Of a stretch of DNA of 38,760 nucleotides, positions 20,720 through 30,362 are shown in pieces. Origin of the DNA: Deltaproteobacteria bacterium (GTDB taxonomy: Bacteria; Desulfobacterota; GWC2-55-46; DRQE01); contig WGEY01000095.1 in the NCBI GenBank assembly GCA_015492495.1, forward strand, positions 1 through 38,760, read 5' to 3'. Position 1 is the stretch's first letter. The number at the start of each line of letters is the position of its first letter. The notes beneath the pieces are model-generated. The model made no database searches, was not told the origin of the DNA, and saw only the letters and a program-made list of their open reading frames with translations. Position numbers and translations under genes: made by a program.

Positions 20720-21526
20720 ATGAAGATGGAGAAGATGACTGTCCCAGGCATAATGGGGATGAAGGAGAAGGGGATAAGGATAGCGGCCCTTACTGCCTAC
20801 ACCTACTCCATGGCGCGCATACTGGACAGCGCCGGGATACCGCTTGTCCTTGTGGGGGATTCGGTCGGCATGGTGGAGGCAGGTTACACAACGACGTTGC
20901 CTGTGACGATGGACGAGATGGTCTACCATACACGGGCCGTCTCCAGGGGGTGCAGGAACGCCCTGGTGGTGGCGGACATGCCGTTCATGTCGTATCAGGT
21001 GAGTGTTGAGAGGGCCGTTGAGAACGCCGGCAGGCTCGTCAAGGAAGGCGGGGCAGGCGCGGTCAAGGTGGAGGGGGGTGTGAGGACGGCGGCCGCGATA
21101 AGGGCCATTACCGGCATAGACATACCGGTGATGGGGCATATAGGGCTCACCCCCCAATCCGTGCACAGGATGGGTGGCTACAGGATCCAGGGGCGCGGCA
21201 GGGATGACGCCCGAAGGCTCCTCGATGACGCGAAGGCCGTGGAGGATGCCGGTGCCTTCTCCGTCGTGCTCGAGGGCATGCCGGCGGAGCTCGCGAGAGA
21301 GATAACCGCGGCCCTTTCCATCCCGACGATAGGCATAGGGGCCGGGCCCTGTTGCGACGGACAGGTGCTCGTCCTGAATGACATGCTGGGACTCGACTGC
21401 GACGGTAGACCGCCGAAGTTTGTTAAGAGATACGCAGCCCTCGCAGAGGTCATAAAAGGCGCGGTTGCGGAGTACAAGGAAGAGGTCATGGACGGGGCGT
21501 TCCCCTCGAGTGAACACTGCTACTGA
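20720..21526 (+). CDS. panB: 3-methyl-2-oxobutanoate hydroxymethyltransferase
   Basis: 268 residues. First committed step of pantothenate synthesis: hydroxymethyl transfer from methylene-THF to ketoisovalerate to give ketopantoate. Conserved blocks are TAYTYSMARILDSAGIPL, VGDSVGMVEAGYTTTLPVTM, VADMPFMSYQ, AVKVEGG, VMGHIGLTPQSVHRMGGYR, FSVVLEGMP, and TIGIGAGPCCDGQVLVLNDM. Metal ligands (Asp of GDS, Asp of ADMPF, Glu of VEGG) are all present. Two in-frame ATGs, 20720 and 20726, both follow GAGGGA. panC begins 21 bases after the stop and will be co-transcribed. Confidence 0.97.
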   Translation: MKMEKMTVPGIMGMKEKGIRIAALTAYTYSMARILDSAGIPLVLVGDSVGMVEAGYTTTLPVTMDEMVYHTRAVSRGCRNALVVADMPFMSYQVSVERAVENAGRLVKEGGAGAVKVEGGVRTAAAIRAITGIDIPVMGHIGLTPQSVHRMGGYRIQGRGRDDARRLLDDAKAVEDAGAFSVVLEGMPAELAREITAALSIPTIGIGAGPCCDGQVLVLNDMLGLDCDGRPPKFVKRYAALAEVIKGAVAEYKEEVMDGAFPSSEHCY

Positions 21527-21547
21527 TCGGCGGGCGGGTGTGAACCG

Positions 21548-22414
21548 ATGAAGGTAATCGAGAGGATCGCGGATATGAAGGCTTTATCGAGGCTTGCGGC
21601 TGGACGCGGCAAGAAGGTTGTGCTGGTGCCGACGATGGGCGCGCTGCACGAGGGGCACCTGATGCTTCTAAGAAAGGGTCGGGAGCTCGGGGATGTGCTC
21701 GTCGTCAGTATCTTCGTGAACCCGGCCCAGTTCGGTCCTGGTGAGGATTACTCGAGGTACCCGAGGGATATAGAAAGAGACCTCGCCTTGGCCCGGAAGG
21801 AAGGGGTGGATGTGGTCTTCAGTCCCAGGGCAGAAGAGATGTACCCCGGTGGTTACCAGACCTTCGTTGATGTGGAGGAGCTTTCACGCCGCCTTTGCGG
21901 GCTTTCAAGGACCGGTCACTTCAGGGGGGTTGCAACCGTTGTCGTAAAGCTCTTCAACATCGTCCTGCCGCGCGTGGCGGTCTTCGGGCTCAAGGACTAC
22001 CAGCAGCAGCTCGTCATAAAGAGGCTGGTAAGGGACCTGAACATGGATGCGGAGATTGTCACGGTGGAGACCGTAAGGGAAGGGGACGGGCTGGCCATGA
22101 GCTCGAGGAACAGGTACCTCGGGGAAGCGGAGCGGAAGGCCGCGGCCTGCATACCCAGATCCATGGTTGCGGCCGGCGAGCTTTTTGCAGCCGGAGAGAG
22201 GGACGTGGAGAAGTTGATCGGCAGGATGAGGGGGATCATCGATGAAGAGCCGTTGGCCGCGGTGGATTACCTAAAGATCTGCGATCCGGTAACCCTCGAC
22301 GAACTCGGCGAGGCGGATGAAGGCTCGCTGGTCGTCCTGGCCGTCAAAATAGGCGGCACAAGGCTCATTGACAATTGTATATTGGGCCGGAATTGTGTTA
22401 AAATTCGAAATTAA
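21548..22414 (+). CDS. panC: Pantothenate synthetase
   Basis: 288 residues. It condenses pantoate with beta-alanine using ATP. The HIGH-like nucleotide motif appears in VPTMGALHEGHLMLL; VSIFVNPAQFGPGEDYSRYP, GHFRGVATVVVKLFNIV, VFGLKDYQQQLVIKRLVRDL and GLAMSSRNRYL are the family's substrate-binding blocks. It completes pantothenate synthesis from the PanB branch (ketopantoate reductase not seen here) and from beta-alanine made by PanD, the next gene. A terminator-like hairpin lies between panC and panD, so panD expression may be set separately. Confidence 0.97.
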   Translation: MKVIERIADMKALSRLAAGRGKKVVLVPTMGALHEGHLMLLRKGRELGDVLVVSIFVNPAQFGPGEDYSRYPRDIERDLALARKEGVDVVFSPRAEEMYPGGYQTFVDVEELSRRLCGLSRTGHFRGVATVVVKLFNIVLPRVAVFGLKDYQQQLVIKRLVRDLNMDAEIVTVETVREGDGLAMSSRNRYLGEAERKAAACIPRSMVAAGELFAAGERDVEKLIGRMRGIIDEEPLAAVDYLKICDPVTLDELGEADEGSLVVLAVKIGGTRLIDNCILGRNCVKIRN

Positions 22415-22418
22415 ACAG

Positions 22419-22449
22419 CTTGCCTCGGGCAAGTGTTTTTGGGTTTTTT
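22419..22449 (+). terminator. Intrinsic terminator/attenuator between panC and panD
   Basis: CTTGCC (22419-22424), loop TCG, GGCAAG (22428-22433), followed by T-runs at 22436-22440 and 22444-22449. It begins 5 bases after the panC stop and ends 39 bases before panD. A weak promoter candidate (TTGTAT 22375, TAAAAT 22399, 18-base spacer) inside the end of panC would make it an attenuator of panD. Confidence 0.65.
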
Positions 22450-22487
22450 ATCCGCGAAAAAGCATCGTTTAAGGAGGAAGTGTGGAC

Positions 22488-22865
22488 ATGCAGCGCATCA
22501 TGCTCAAGAGCAAGATACACAAGGCGCGGGTTACTGATGCGGATCTCGATTATGAAGGCAGCGTGGCGATAGATGAATCCCTGCTCGAGACCGCCGGGAT
22601 CCTACCTTACGAGAAGGTCGAGATATACAACATAACCAACGGCAACCGTTTTCAGACCTACGCAATCGTCGCTCCGAGGGGAAGCGGCGAGATATGTATA
22701 AACGGGGCCGCAGCCCATCTGGCAACCAAAGGCGATACGGTCATAATCGCAAGTTACGCCCAGATGGCCGAAGACGAGGCGAGAAGCCACAATCCGGTAC
22801 TGGTCTATGTAGATGAGAACAATTCGATCAAGGACGTAAAGCAGTCCGTTGCCGGCGGGGTATGA
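22488..22865 (+). CDS. panD: Aspartate 1-decarboxylase
   Basis: 125 residues, the usual proenzyme length. It makes beta-alanine from aspartate with a pyruvoyl cofactor. The self-cleavage site G24-S25 is visible in [19 protein letters not shown], and [57 protein letters not shown], and YVDENNSI are conserved. ATG 22488 is used (AAGGAGG 10 bases upstream); GTG 22482 would be too near. Its stop overlaps the start of the DUF502 gene by 4 bases (ATGA), so that gene is translationally coupled. Confidence 0.97.
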   Translation: MQRIMLKSKIHKARVTDADLDYEGSVAIDESLLETAGILPYEKVEIYNITNGNRFQTYAIVAPRGSGEICINGAAAHLATKGDTVIIASYAQMAEDEARSHNPVLVYVDENNSIKDVKQSVAGGV

Positions 22866-23476
22866 AAAAGAGTATAAAGAGATACTTCGTAACGGGGCTC
22901 GTCATAGTCATTCCGCTCTACATCTCATTCTATGTGTTCATGACCATAGTGAACTTCATAGATTCCATCGTATACCTGCTCCCTGTCCCGCTGAGACCGG
23001 ATACGTATCTTCCGTTCCACATACCGGGAATAGGCCTGGTGATCACCGCTGTCGGCATATTCCTGGTCGGTGTGGTGGCGACGAACTTCCTGGGCAAAAA
23101 ACTCGTAGATCTGGGCGAGAAGATCCTTGACTGGATACCGCTCCTCAGAACGATCTACAGGGCGACGAAACAGTTCATGCAGACGTTTTTCAGGAAAGAC
23201 AGCGCGGGGTTCAGCAGGGTCGTACTGCTCGAGTATCCGAGAAAGGGCATCTATTCGCTTGCATTCGTAACAAGCAGGACCAAGGGAGAGATGCAGGAGA
23301 TGACCGGCGAGGATACCATAAACGTGTTCATCCCGACCACACCGAATCCGACCTCCGGCTTCTACCTTGCGGTCCCTGAAAAAGACGTCCGCCCCTTGAA
23401 CATGAGCGTGGAGGATGCCTTCAAGGTCATCATGTCAGGCGGTGTCATAGTGCCCGGTTCTGACGGGGACATGTGA
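22862..23476 (+). CDS. DUF502 family membrane protein
   Basis: 204 residues with two membrane segments (about 8-32 and 54-76), then a soluble C-terminal domain. Conserved DUF502 blocks are [76 protein letters not shown], and [23 protein letters not shown] ending in the hydrophobic patch [14 protein letters not shown]. The family is widespread in bacteria and plants; no molecular function is settled. ATGA overlap with panD predicts coupled translation, an unusual partnership for a pantothenate gene. Confidence 0.9.
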   Translation: MKKSIKRYFVTGLVIVIPLYISFYVFMTIVNFIDSIVYLLPVPLRPDTYLPFHIPGIGLVITAVGIFLVGVVATNFLGKKLVDLGEKILDWIPLLRTIYRATKQFMQTFFRKDSAGFSRVVLLEYPRKGIYSLAFVTSRTKGEMQEMTGEDTINVFIPTTPNPTSGFYLAVPEKDVRPLNMSVEDAFKVIMSGGVIVPGSDGDM

Positions 23477-23589
23477 TGATACGCTCTTCTTCTTTTTCTT
23501 TCCGTTGTCGTACGGTTTTGCGAATATGTGTGTTTCCGGCTTTGTCAGGTGGACCTCTTAAAAAGTTTTATGAGAGAAAGGAGCCTTAA

Positions 23590-25599
23590 GTGGAAAAGAA
23601 CATCGATGAACTCTGCATCAACACATTACGCTTTCTCGCCGTTGATGCCGTTGAAAAGGCCAAGTCGGGGCATCCAGGCATGCCCATGGGTGATGCGGCC
23701 ATGGCCTACGTGTTGTGGACGAGGTTTCTGAGGCACAATCCGCGGAACCCGCAATGGCCGGGCCGTGACCGTTTCGTGCTCTCGGCCGGTCACGGCTCCA
23801 TGCTCCTTTACGCCCTCCTTCACCTTACCGGATACGACCTTTCCCTTGAGGACCTCAAGAACTTCAGGCAGTGGGGAAGCCATACCCCGGGGCATCCCGA
23901 GTATGACCCGAAAAGGGGTGTGGAGACAACCACCGGTCCGCTCGGCCAGGGCTTTGCAAACGGGGTGGGGATGGCGATTGCGCAAAGATACCTCGCCGAC
24001 CGTTACAACAGGCCGGGCTACAACCTCTTCGACTACCGTGTCTATGCAATAACGAGCGACGGCGACATGATGGAGGGCATATCGAATGAGGCGGCAAGCA
24101 TCGCCGGTCACCTCGGGCTCGGCAATATCATATATCTCTACTCGGACAACCGGATAACCATCGAAGGTTCGACGGATCTCAGCTTTACCGAGGATGTGGC
24201 CGAGAGGTTCGAGGCGTTGGGATGGCACGTACAGAAGGTAGGAGGCAACGACCTCGACGGGGTGGCTGACGCCATACAGGACGCCATAAACGAGACCGAG
24301 CGCCCCTCTCTTATAGTGGCGCGCACCTTCATAGGTTTCGGAAGCCCCAACAAGCAGGATACACCCGATATACACGGCGCACCGCTTGGCGCAGAAGAGG
24401 TGAGGGAGACAAAGAAGAAGCTCGGCTGGCCGCTTGAGCCAGCCTTCTACATACCGGAGGAGGCGCTCAAGAGGTTCAGGTGCGCCGTCGAAGACGGGCG
24501 TGTGCTCGAGGACGAATGGAACGAGGTGTACGAGAAGTACTCCGAGGAGTATCCGAAGCTCGCCGCTGAGCTGAAGGATCTTCTGGAGGGCAGGATCGAC
24601 GAGGGGTGGGCTGAAGACCTACCCTCGTTCAGGCCCGAGGACGGGCCCATGGCAACAAGGAGCGCTTCCGGAAAGGTCCTGAACGCCGTCGCCCCGAAGC
24701 TGCCGTTCCTCGTAGGCGGCTCTGCGGACCTTGCGCCGTCGAACAACACCTATCTCAAGGGTATGGGTGACTTCCTGCGCTCTGGTGTGGGCAGAAACCT
24801 GCACTTCGGGGTCCGCGAACATGCGATGGGAGGGATAATGAACGGCATGGCGCTCGGCGGTATGATCGTACCCTTCGGCGGTACATTTCTTGTCTTCTCC
24901 GACTACATGCGTCCCGCCATAAGGCTTGCCGCCCTCTCCGGGCTGCACGTGGTTTACGTATTCACGCACGACTCCATAGGCCTCGGCGAGGACGGCCCCA
25001 CGCACCAGCCCATAGAACACTTGGCATCCCTTAGGGCCATACCGAACCTCTTGGTGATAAGGCCTGCGGATGCGGCCGAGACGGTCGAGGCGTGGAAGGC
25101 GGCCCTGAGATGCAGGAAGGGCCCGGTGGCGCTGGTACTCACCCGTCAGAAGCTTCCGGTAATAGACAGAAGGAGGTACGGATCCTCGGACGCGAGCCGG
25201 CTCGAGCGGGGGGCGTACGTTATCGCCGATCCACCCGGGGAAACACCGCGGCTGATAATAATTGCAACCGGTTCTGAGGTGGCGCTTGCCCTGGATGCCT
25301 ATGAAGGGCTCATTGAAAAGGGCATACCCACGCGGGTCGTGAGCATGCCCAGCTGGGAGTTGTTCGATGCACAGGACAAGGAGTACCGTGACTCCGTACT
25401 TTTGCCTGGTGTCAGGGCAAGGCTTGCGGTGGAGGCGGCTTGCCCGATGGGCTGGCACAGGTACGTCGGGGACGGAGGGGACGTAATAGGCATCAACACC
25501 TTTGGGGCGTCGGCGCCTTGCAACGTACTATTCGAGAAGTACGGATTTACGGTCGGGAACATTGTCTCCAGGGCAATGGGGCTCATCAAGACCGTTTAG
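23590..25599 (+). CDS. tkt: Transketolase
   Basis: 669 residues, full length. A TPP enzyme moving two-carbon units between sugar phosphates in the non-oxidative pentose phosphate pathway. It begins [20 protein letters not shown] then [16 protein letters not shown]. The TPP-binding motif is [20 protein letters not shown] through [65 protein letters not shown] and [20 protein letters not shown] belong to the pyrimidine and C-terminal domains. Start is GTG at 23590 with AAGGAG 7 bases before it; the frame's ATGs are much later. It opens the sugar cluster. Confidence 0.97.
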   Translation: MEKNIDELCINTLRFLAVDAVEKAKSGHPGMPMGDAAMAYVLWTRFLRHNPRNPQWPGRDRFVLSAGHGSMLLYALLHLTGYDLSLEDLKNFRQWGSHTPGHPEYDPKRGVETTTGPLGQGFANGVGMAIAQRYLADRYNRPGYNLFDYRVYAITSDGDMMEGISNEAASIAGHLGLGNIIYLYSDNRITIEGSTDLSFTEDVAERFEALGWHVQKVGGNDLDGVADAIQDAINETERPSLIVARTFIGFGSPNKQDTPDIHGAPLGAEEVRETKKKLGWPLEPAFYIPEEALKRFRCAVEDGRVLEDEWNEVYEKYSEEYPKLAAELKDLLEGRIDEGWAEDLPSFRPEDGPMATRSASGKVLNAVAPKLPFLVGGSADLAPSNNTYLKGMGDFLRSGVGRNLHFGVREHAMGGIMNGMALGGMIVPFGGTFLVFSDYMRPAIRLAALSGLHVVYVFTHDSIGLGEDGPTHQPIEHLASLRAIPNLLVIRPADAAETVEAWKAALRCRKGPVALVLTRQKLPVIDRRRYGSSDASRLERGAYVIADPPGETPRLIIIATGSEVALALDAYEGLIEKGIPTRVVSMPSWELFDAQDKEYRDSVLLPGVRARLAVEAACPMGWHRYVGDGGDVIGINTFGASAPCNVLFEKYGFTVGNIVSRAMGLIKTV

Positions 25600-25613
25600 T
25601 TTCGTGTCGTTTC

Positions 25614-25642
25614 TTGACAGGGGGCAGAAAGCGGTTTACTAT
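25614..25642 (+). promoter_or_regulatory. Predicted near-leaderless pgi promoter
   Basis: TTGACA (25614-25619), 17-base spacer, TACTAT (25637-25642). Only 9 bases separate the -10 box from the ATG at 25652, and no ribosome site is visible. Confidence 0.55.
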
Positions 25643-25651
25643 TTATGAATC

Positions 25652-27394
25652 ATGCCCGATGTCATGAAAATAGACCTCTCGCTCGGACCGTTCCAGGCAC
25701 AGGTGCTTTCCCGCATCGAGAAGCTGGCAGAAGAAGGCTTCTCCGCAAGGCTCTGGAGAAAGGACCCCACCTTATGGAAGGACTCTTCTAAAGATATGAT
25801 CCAGGGGGCGCTCGGGTGGCTCGATGTGCCCCTTGCGATGAAGCGCGAGGCCGGAGAGATCGGCCGTTTCGCCACATCGGTGAAAGAGGCGGGCTTCAAC
25901 CATGCCGTACTCCTCGGGATGGGTGGATCAAGCCTGGCCCCAATGGTCTTTTCGAATACGTTCGGCAGCATGCCAGGCTACCCAGAGCTCCTGGTCCTGG
26001 ACTCTACAGACCCCGAGGCCGTAAAGCGTGTGGAGCGGATGACGGACCCGCTCAAAACCCTTTTCATAGTTGCGAGCAAATCCGGAACCACCATAGAGCC
26101 GCTCAGCTTCTTCGACTACTTCCATGACATCGTATCCAGACACAAGGCGCAATCTCCCGGCGATAACTTTATCGCCATAACCGATCCCGGAACGGGCCTT
26201 GAGGATCTGTCCAAGAGGCTCGGATTCCGCCGCGTCTTCTTGAACCCGCCGGACATAGGCGGGAGGTACTCGGCGCTTTCGTACTTCGGTATCGTCCCGG
26301 CTTCCATGACGGGCATATACTTGGAGAAGCTGTTCGAGTGTGTCGACGAGGCGGTCCGGGCATGCGGGCCGGATGTCGATGGAGCCGAAAATCCTGGGGT
26401 TTTGCTCGGTGCCTGTCTGGGCGTTCTTGCACAGGCCGGCAGGGACAAGGTCACCTTAGTGGTGTCAGAAGGGATCGAGGTCCTCGGCTTGTGGATAGAG
26501 CAGCTCCTCGCCGAGAGTACGGGCAAGGAGGGCAAGGGGCTCGTGCCGGTCACGGGCGAACCCTTGGGTGCCCCCGTCGACTACGGGCCTGACAGGGTCT
26601 TTGTCCGTATAGGGCTCAGGGGGGACGATGAGGGCCTACCCGAACTGGATGCGCTCAAGGACGCCGGCCACCCGGTCTTGTCCATGGAGCTCGACGACAA
26701 ATACCGTCTCGGTGGGGAGTTTTTCAGATGGGAGGTTGCGACCGCGGTTGCAGGCTCCATACTCGGGATAAACCCGTTCGACCAGCCGGATGTGGAGGAT
26801 GCGAAAAGGAGGACGCGGGCCTATCTGGAGATGATGCAGGCCGGGGAGGCGCCACGGGCCCTTGAGGCCTCGGTCGAAGCCTCCAAGTTCACGCTTTCGT
26901 TTGCAGGTCCTCTGCGGGATGCGGCCGCGGGTGCCGCCGCCCCGGAGGAGGCGTTGCGGAGGTTTACAGCCTTCTTGGAGCAGGGCTCCTATCTTGCGGT
27001 GTTGCCGTATATAGACCCCTGGGATGAGGAGTTCTCCGGGGCCGTTACCTCCATGCGCAGGTTCGTAAAAGAGAGGTTCAAGGTTGCGACACAGTTCGGC
27101 TACGGCCCCAGGTACCTTCACTCAACAGGCCAGCTTCACAAGGGCGGGCCGCCGAACGGCGTCTTTCTTATCATAATACCAAGCAGGGACACGGGGTACG
27201 ACGGGGTGGAGATCCCGGGCAAGGGCTATACATTCCGGGACCTCGAGCTGGCCCAGGCTGTGGGTGACATGGAGGCCCTTGCCGCAAGGCAAAGGCCGGT
27301 GGCCGTGCTGGGCCTGCGCGGCACCTGTTCCGAGGAGCTTGTAGAGTCTTTCAAGGACTTTGAATCACTCCTTGAAACAGCCGTGGCAGGTTGA
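25652..27394 (+). CDS. pgi: Glucose-6-phosphate isomerase of the Tal-Pgi fusion type
   Basis: 580 residues. It interconverts glucose-6-P and fructose-6-P. SIS-domain motifs are LLGMGGSSLAPMVF, LDSTDPEAV, VASKSGTTIEPLSFF and GGRYSALSYFGIVPA. The C-terminal block FGYGPRYLHSTGQLHKGGPPN with GVFLIII and the overall length are characteristic of the phosphoglucose isomerase half of the bifunctional transaldolase/Pgi proteins, not of E. coli-type Pgi. Here it is free-standing: no transaldolase is fused or adjacent. The ATG at 25652 fits a leaderless start; ATG 25664 is an alternative. The gene lies between transketolase and gnd. Confidence 0.88.
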   Translation: MPDVMKIDLSLGPFQAQVLSRIEKLAEEGFSARLWRKDPTLWKDSSKDMIQGALGWLDVPLAMKREAGEIGRFATSVKEAGFNHAVLLGMGGSSLAPMVFSNTFGSMPGYPELLVLDSTDPEAVKRVERMTDPLKTLFIVASKSGTTIEPLSFFDYFHDIVSRHKAQSPGDNFIAITDPGTGLEDLSKRLGFRRVFLNPPDIGGRYSALSYFGIVPASMTGIYLEKLFECVDEAVRACGPDVDGAENPGVLLGACLGVLAQAGRDKVTLVVSEGIEVLGLWIEQLLAESTGKEGKGLVPVTGEPLGAPVDYGPDRVFVRIGLRGDDEGLPELDALKDAGHPVLSMELDDKYRLGGEFFRWEVATAVAGSILGINPFDQPDVEDAKRRTRAYLEMMQAGEAPRALEASVEASKFTLSFAGPLRDAAAGAAAPEEALRRFTAFLEQGSYLAVLPYIDPWDEEFSGAVTSMRRFVKERFKVATQFGYGPRYLHSTGQLHKGGPPNGVFLIIIPSRDTGYDGVEIPGKGYTFRDLELAQAVGDMEALAARQRPVAVLGLRGTCSEELVESFKDFESLLETAVAG

Positions 27395-27539
27395 CCTTCC
27401 ACGGCCGGCGGACAGCGCCTTTCAGCACGGTGGAATCCTTTTGTTTTTCTTCAGCGGACCTTTGAACATGCATCGCGAGCACATTACCCGCAGCGGGCCG
27501 CGCGGGGGTTAGCGAGCGAAATGAAAAAGGAGACTCTTT

Positions 27540-28463
27540 ATGCACGTCGGTATGATCGGGCTCGGCCGTATGGGCATGAACATGACAAGGAGGCTTCTTG
27601 CCGGGGGACACGATGTCACGGTCTACAACAGGACCCCTGACAAGGTCCGGTCGGCGGAGAAGGAGGGGGCCCGTGGGGCGTATTCCTTGGAGGATCTTGC
27701 CGGGCTTCTTACACCACCGAGGATCGTGTGGATAATGGTCCCTGCCGGGGCCCCGGTGGATGAGGTCATCGGGGGTATCAGGGACCATCTCGAAATAGGC
27801 GACATTATAGTAGACGGCGGAAACTCCTTTTACAAGGACGACATTAGGCGCAGCGCCGCACTCAAGGGCAGTGGGATAGATTACGTGGATGTCGGCACAA
27901 GCGGCGGCATCTGGGGGCTGAAGGAGGGGTATTGCCTCATGGTGGGCGGGGAGAAAAGGGTCTTTAACCATCTTGAGCCTGTATTCGAAACACTCGCCCC
28001 GCCGGAGGGCTACCTCTACTGCGGTCCGAGTGGAGCGGGACACTTCCTTAAGATGGTCCATAACGGTATAGAATATGCGCTCATGGAGGCCTATGCTGAG
28101 GGTTTCGAGCTCATAGACGCCTCACCCTACGGTGTGGAGCTGGACTATTCCAGGGTGGCGCACCTCTGGAACAGGGGCAGTGTGGTAAGGTCATGGCTGC
28201 TTGAGCTGCTTGAAGAGGCCTTCAGGAAGGACGAGACCCTTGAGTCCATAGAGGGTTATGTCGAGGATTCGGGCGAGGGCAGATGGACCGTGCAGGAGGC
28301 CGTGGCACTCGGGGTGAGTCTGCCGGCGATAAGCACCGCGCTCTTCAGAAGGTTCCGTTCCCGCCAGGATGCGTCATTTGCCGAGAAGATACTTGCTGCG
28401 TTGAGGAGGGAGTTCGGTGGGCATGCGGTGAGGACGAGCGCAAAGGAAGCTATTGAGAAATAA
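27540..28463 (+). CDS. gnd: 6-phosphogluconate dehydrogenase, decarboxylating, short form
   Basis: 307 residues, the short bacterial form rather than the 470-residue E. coli type. It oxidises 6-phosphogluconate to ribulose-5-P and CO2. GMIGLGRMGMNMTRRLLAGG is the Rossmann loop, VYNRTPDKV follows with Asn-Arg where NAD(P) preference is read, VDGGNSFYKDD and DVGTSGGIWGLKEGYCLMVGG form the substrate region, and GPSGAGHFLKMVHNGIEYALM has the catalytic Lys and Asn. Enzymes of this length usually use NAD+, but the Arg after strand 2 leaves NADP+ possible. AAGGAG is 7 bases before the ATG. The 145-base gap before it holds T-rich sequence after a possible weak hairpin (27397-27435). Confidence 0.93.
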   Translation: MHVGMIGLGRMGMNMTRRLLAGGHDVTVYNRTPDKVRSAEKEGARGAYSLEDLAGLLTPPRIVWIMVPAGAPVDEVIGGIRDHLEIGDIIVDGGNSFYKDDIRRSAALKGSGIDYVDVGTSGGIWGLKEGYCLMVGGEKRVFNHLEPVFETLAPPEGYLYCGPSGAGHFLKMVHNGIEYALMEAYAEGFELIDASPYGVELDYSRVAHLWNRGSVVRSWLLELLEEAFRKDETLESIEGYVEDSGEGRWTVQEAVALGVSLPAISTALFRRFRSRQDASFAEKILAALRREFGGHAVRTSAKEAIEK

Positions 28464-28506
28464 TGAAGGCAACCCATGCCTTGTCAATGTACAAAGGAGG
28501 TTCGGA

Positions 28507-29559
28507 TTGGCCCAGAGTTCCCGTAAAGAGGTGATAAAGGTTGTCCTTGCAGGGGACATAGGAGGAACAAAGACGGATCTTGCGCTGTTCAGGATAGAGG
28601 ACCCCGGCGGGACGCCCCTCAGAGAGTCGAGGTTCGCAAACGTCGACTACAAGGGCCCTGAAGATGTGATAGAGAGCTTCCTTCAGGATGCACGGCGAGG
28701 GGAGGTTGCATTCGATATCCTTGCCGCAGTCTTCGGGGTCGCTGCCCCGGTGGAGGAGAAGACCTGCAGGTTGACGAACATCGACTGGCTCGTTGACGGC
28801 AGGGAGATCATGAGGATAGTGGGGACGTCGAGGGTGGAGTTGATAAACGACCTTGTAGCAACGGGCTGGGGGTTGCCGCTACTTTCTGCAGGGGACTTGT
28901 GTACCATCAACAAGGGGGCTCGCAGGCAGGGCAATGCCGCGCTTATCGCGGCGGGTACCGGTCTCGGAGAGGCGGTCCTTTTCTGGGACGGGGTCTCGTA
29001 CAGGGCCTCTGCATCAGAAGGAGGGCATACGGACTTCGCCCCGCGCAACCCGGTGGAGATGGGCTTGCTCTCGTTCCTGATGGACAGCTTCGGACACGTA
29101 AGCTACGAGAGGATAGTATCGGGGCCGGGGCTCGTAAATATCTACGGTTTTCTTGCGAGACCGGAAGGGGTCCCTGAACGCATACGAAAACGCTTCAAGG
29201 AGGAAGACCCTGCATCGGTCATAGCCGACGAGGCACAGAAGGCCGACGGGGATGCGACGTGCAGGGAGGCGCTCGATATCTTCGTATCCGTCCTGGGGGC
29301 GGAGGCAGGAAACCTCGCATTGAAGACACTTGCCGTGGGCGGGATATACGTTGGAGGCGGCATTCCCCCCAAGATCATGAAGATCATTGGGGATGGACTC
29401 TTCATGGAGGCCTTCGTGGACAAGGGCAGGTTCAGGGACTTTCTCTCCAGCATACCGGTTCATGTGATAATGAACCCCAAGACGGCGCTCATAGGTGCCG
29501 CTAACTACGGATCTTCCCTCATTGAACACAGGGAGCTGAGTCTCGCGGTATCCGGTTAA
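28507..29559 (+). CDS. glk: Glucokinase
   Basis: 350 residues. It makes glucose-6-P using ATP. The N-terminal phosphate loop is VLAGDIGGTKTDLALF; then FGVAAPVEEKTCRLTNIDW (sugar-binding), ELINDLVATGWGLP, AAGTGLGEAVLFWDG, SEGGHTDFAPRNPVEMGLL, VSGPGLVNIYGFL and VGGGIPPKI are the glucokinase (glk) family blocks. The frame is open upstream, but AAGGAGG at 28494-28500 sits 6 bases before the TTG at 28507, which makes TTG the likely start. It is 43 bases after gnd and belongs to the sugar operon. Confidence 0.93.
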   Translation: MAQSSRKEVIKVVLAGDIGGTKTDLALFRIEDPGGTPLRESRFANVDYKGPEDVIESFLQDARRGEVAFDILAAVFGVAAPVEEKTCRLTNIDWLVDGREIMRIVGTSRVELINDLVATGWGLPLLSAGDLCTINKGARRQGNAALIAAGTGLGEAVLFWDGVSYRASASEGGHTDFAPRNPVEMGLLSFLMDSFGHVSYERIVSGPGLVNIYGFLARPEGVPERIRKRFKEEDPASVIADEAQKADGDATCREALDIFVSVLGAEAGNLALKTLAVGGIYVGGGIPPKIMKIIGDGLFMEAFVDKGRFRDFLSSIPVHVIMNPKTALIGAANYGSSLIEHRELSLAVSG

Positions 29560-29627
29560 TATCCTTTCCCTTTCGGGCGGATGCCGGATCCGTTCCACGT
29601 GGTCCTTTGCCGCTTCCACTAAAGTCC

Positions 29628-30362
29628 ATGACACTCTATGTCTTAAGGGATATCGATGAGTTGAGCCGGAAGGCTGCGGCCATGGTGTCAGGGGGCGCAT
29701 CGAAGAAAGAGGCGCCAAGCCCCTTCACCCTGGTTCTGTCGGGCGGCAGCACGCCGGTAACCCTATACCGTATGCTCGCCGCACCACCATACCGTGACGA
29801 CATGCCGTGGCACAGGGTGCACCTTTTCTTCGGCGACGAGAGGTGCGTAGGCCCCGAAGACAGCGCGAGCAACTACCGGATGGTAAAAGAGACGCTACTC
29901 TCACATATTAGCATACCCCCTGAGAACGTACACAGGATAAGGGGGGAGCTCGAGCCAGCGGAGGCGGCGCTTGAGTACGAACGGGAGTTGAGGCGCTTTT
30001 TCGGGGAGGTGGATCTCCCAGTCTTCGACATGGTGCTCCTGGGGCTCGGGAGGGACTGCCACACGCTGTCCATGTTTCCGGGGTCGGCTGCACTCGATGA
30101 GGAGGATAGGCTTGTCAAGGAAAACTACATAGAAGCCCTGGGAAGCTGGAGGGTGACCATGACCTTCCCGCTTGTAAACAATGCGTCGAATATCGTATTC
30201 CTGGTTGCGGGCCGCGACAAGGCCGGGGCCTTGAAGGAGGTTATCGAGGGGGACTACGCACCCGATGCCGTTCCGGCCCAGAGGGTGAGGCCCGGAATGG
30301 GGGAGGTTGTGTGGCTCGTTGATGACGGCGCAGCTGCGCTTCTCGGGAACAAAAGAGGATGA
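29628..30362 (+). CDS. pgl: 6-phosphogluconolactonase
   Basis: 244 residues. It hydrolyses 6-phosphogluconolactone in the oxidative pentose phosphate pathway. FTLVLSGGSTPVTLYRMLA, WHRVHLFFGDERCVGPEDSAS, NYRMVKETLLSHI, and DMVLLGLGRDCHTLSMFPGS match the DevB/Pgl pattern; the loop after GLG usually reads DGHTASLFPG, and here has CHTLSMFPG, so the His is kept. VTMTFPLVNNASNIVFLVAG is also typical. The ATG at 29628 is used; no ribosome site is clear and TTG 29607 is an alternative. zwf, the expected partner that makes the lactone, is not in the window. The stop abuts the terminator of the convergent cytochrome genes. Confidence 0.93.
   Translation: MTLYVLRDIDELSRKAAAMVSGGASKKEAPSPFTLVLSGGSTPVTLYRMLAAPPYRDDMPWHRVHLFFGDERCVGPEDSASNYRMVKETLLSHISIPPENVHRIRGELEPAEAALEYERELRRFFGEVDLPVFDMVLLGLGRDCHTLSMFPGSAALDEEDRLVKENYIEALGSWRVTMTFPLVNNASNIVFLVAGRDKAGALKEVIEGDYAPDAVPAQRVRPGMGEVVWLVDDGAAALLGNKRG

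Noticed and set aside
23542-23571. Promoter-like TTGTCA/TTTTAT pair before transketolase
   Set aside because: The expected start would fall inside the ribosome-binding site of tkt, so the geometry does not work.
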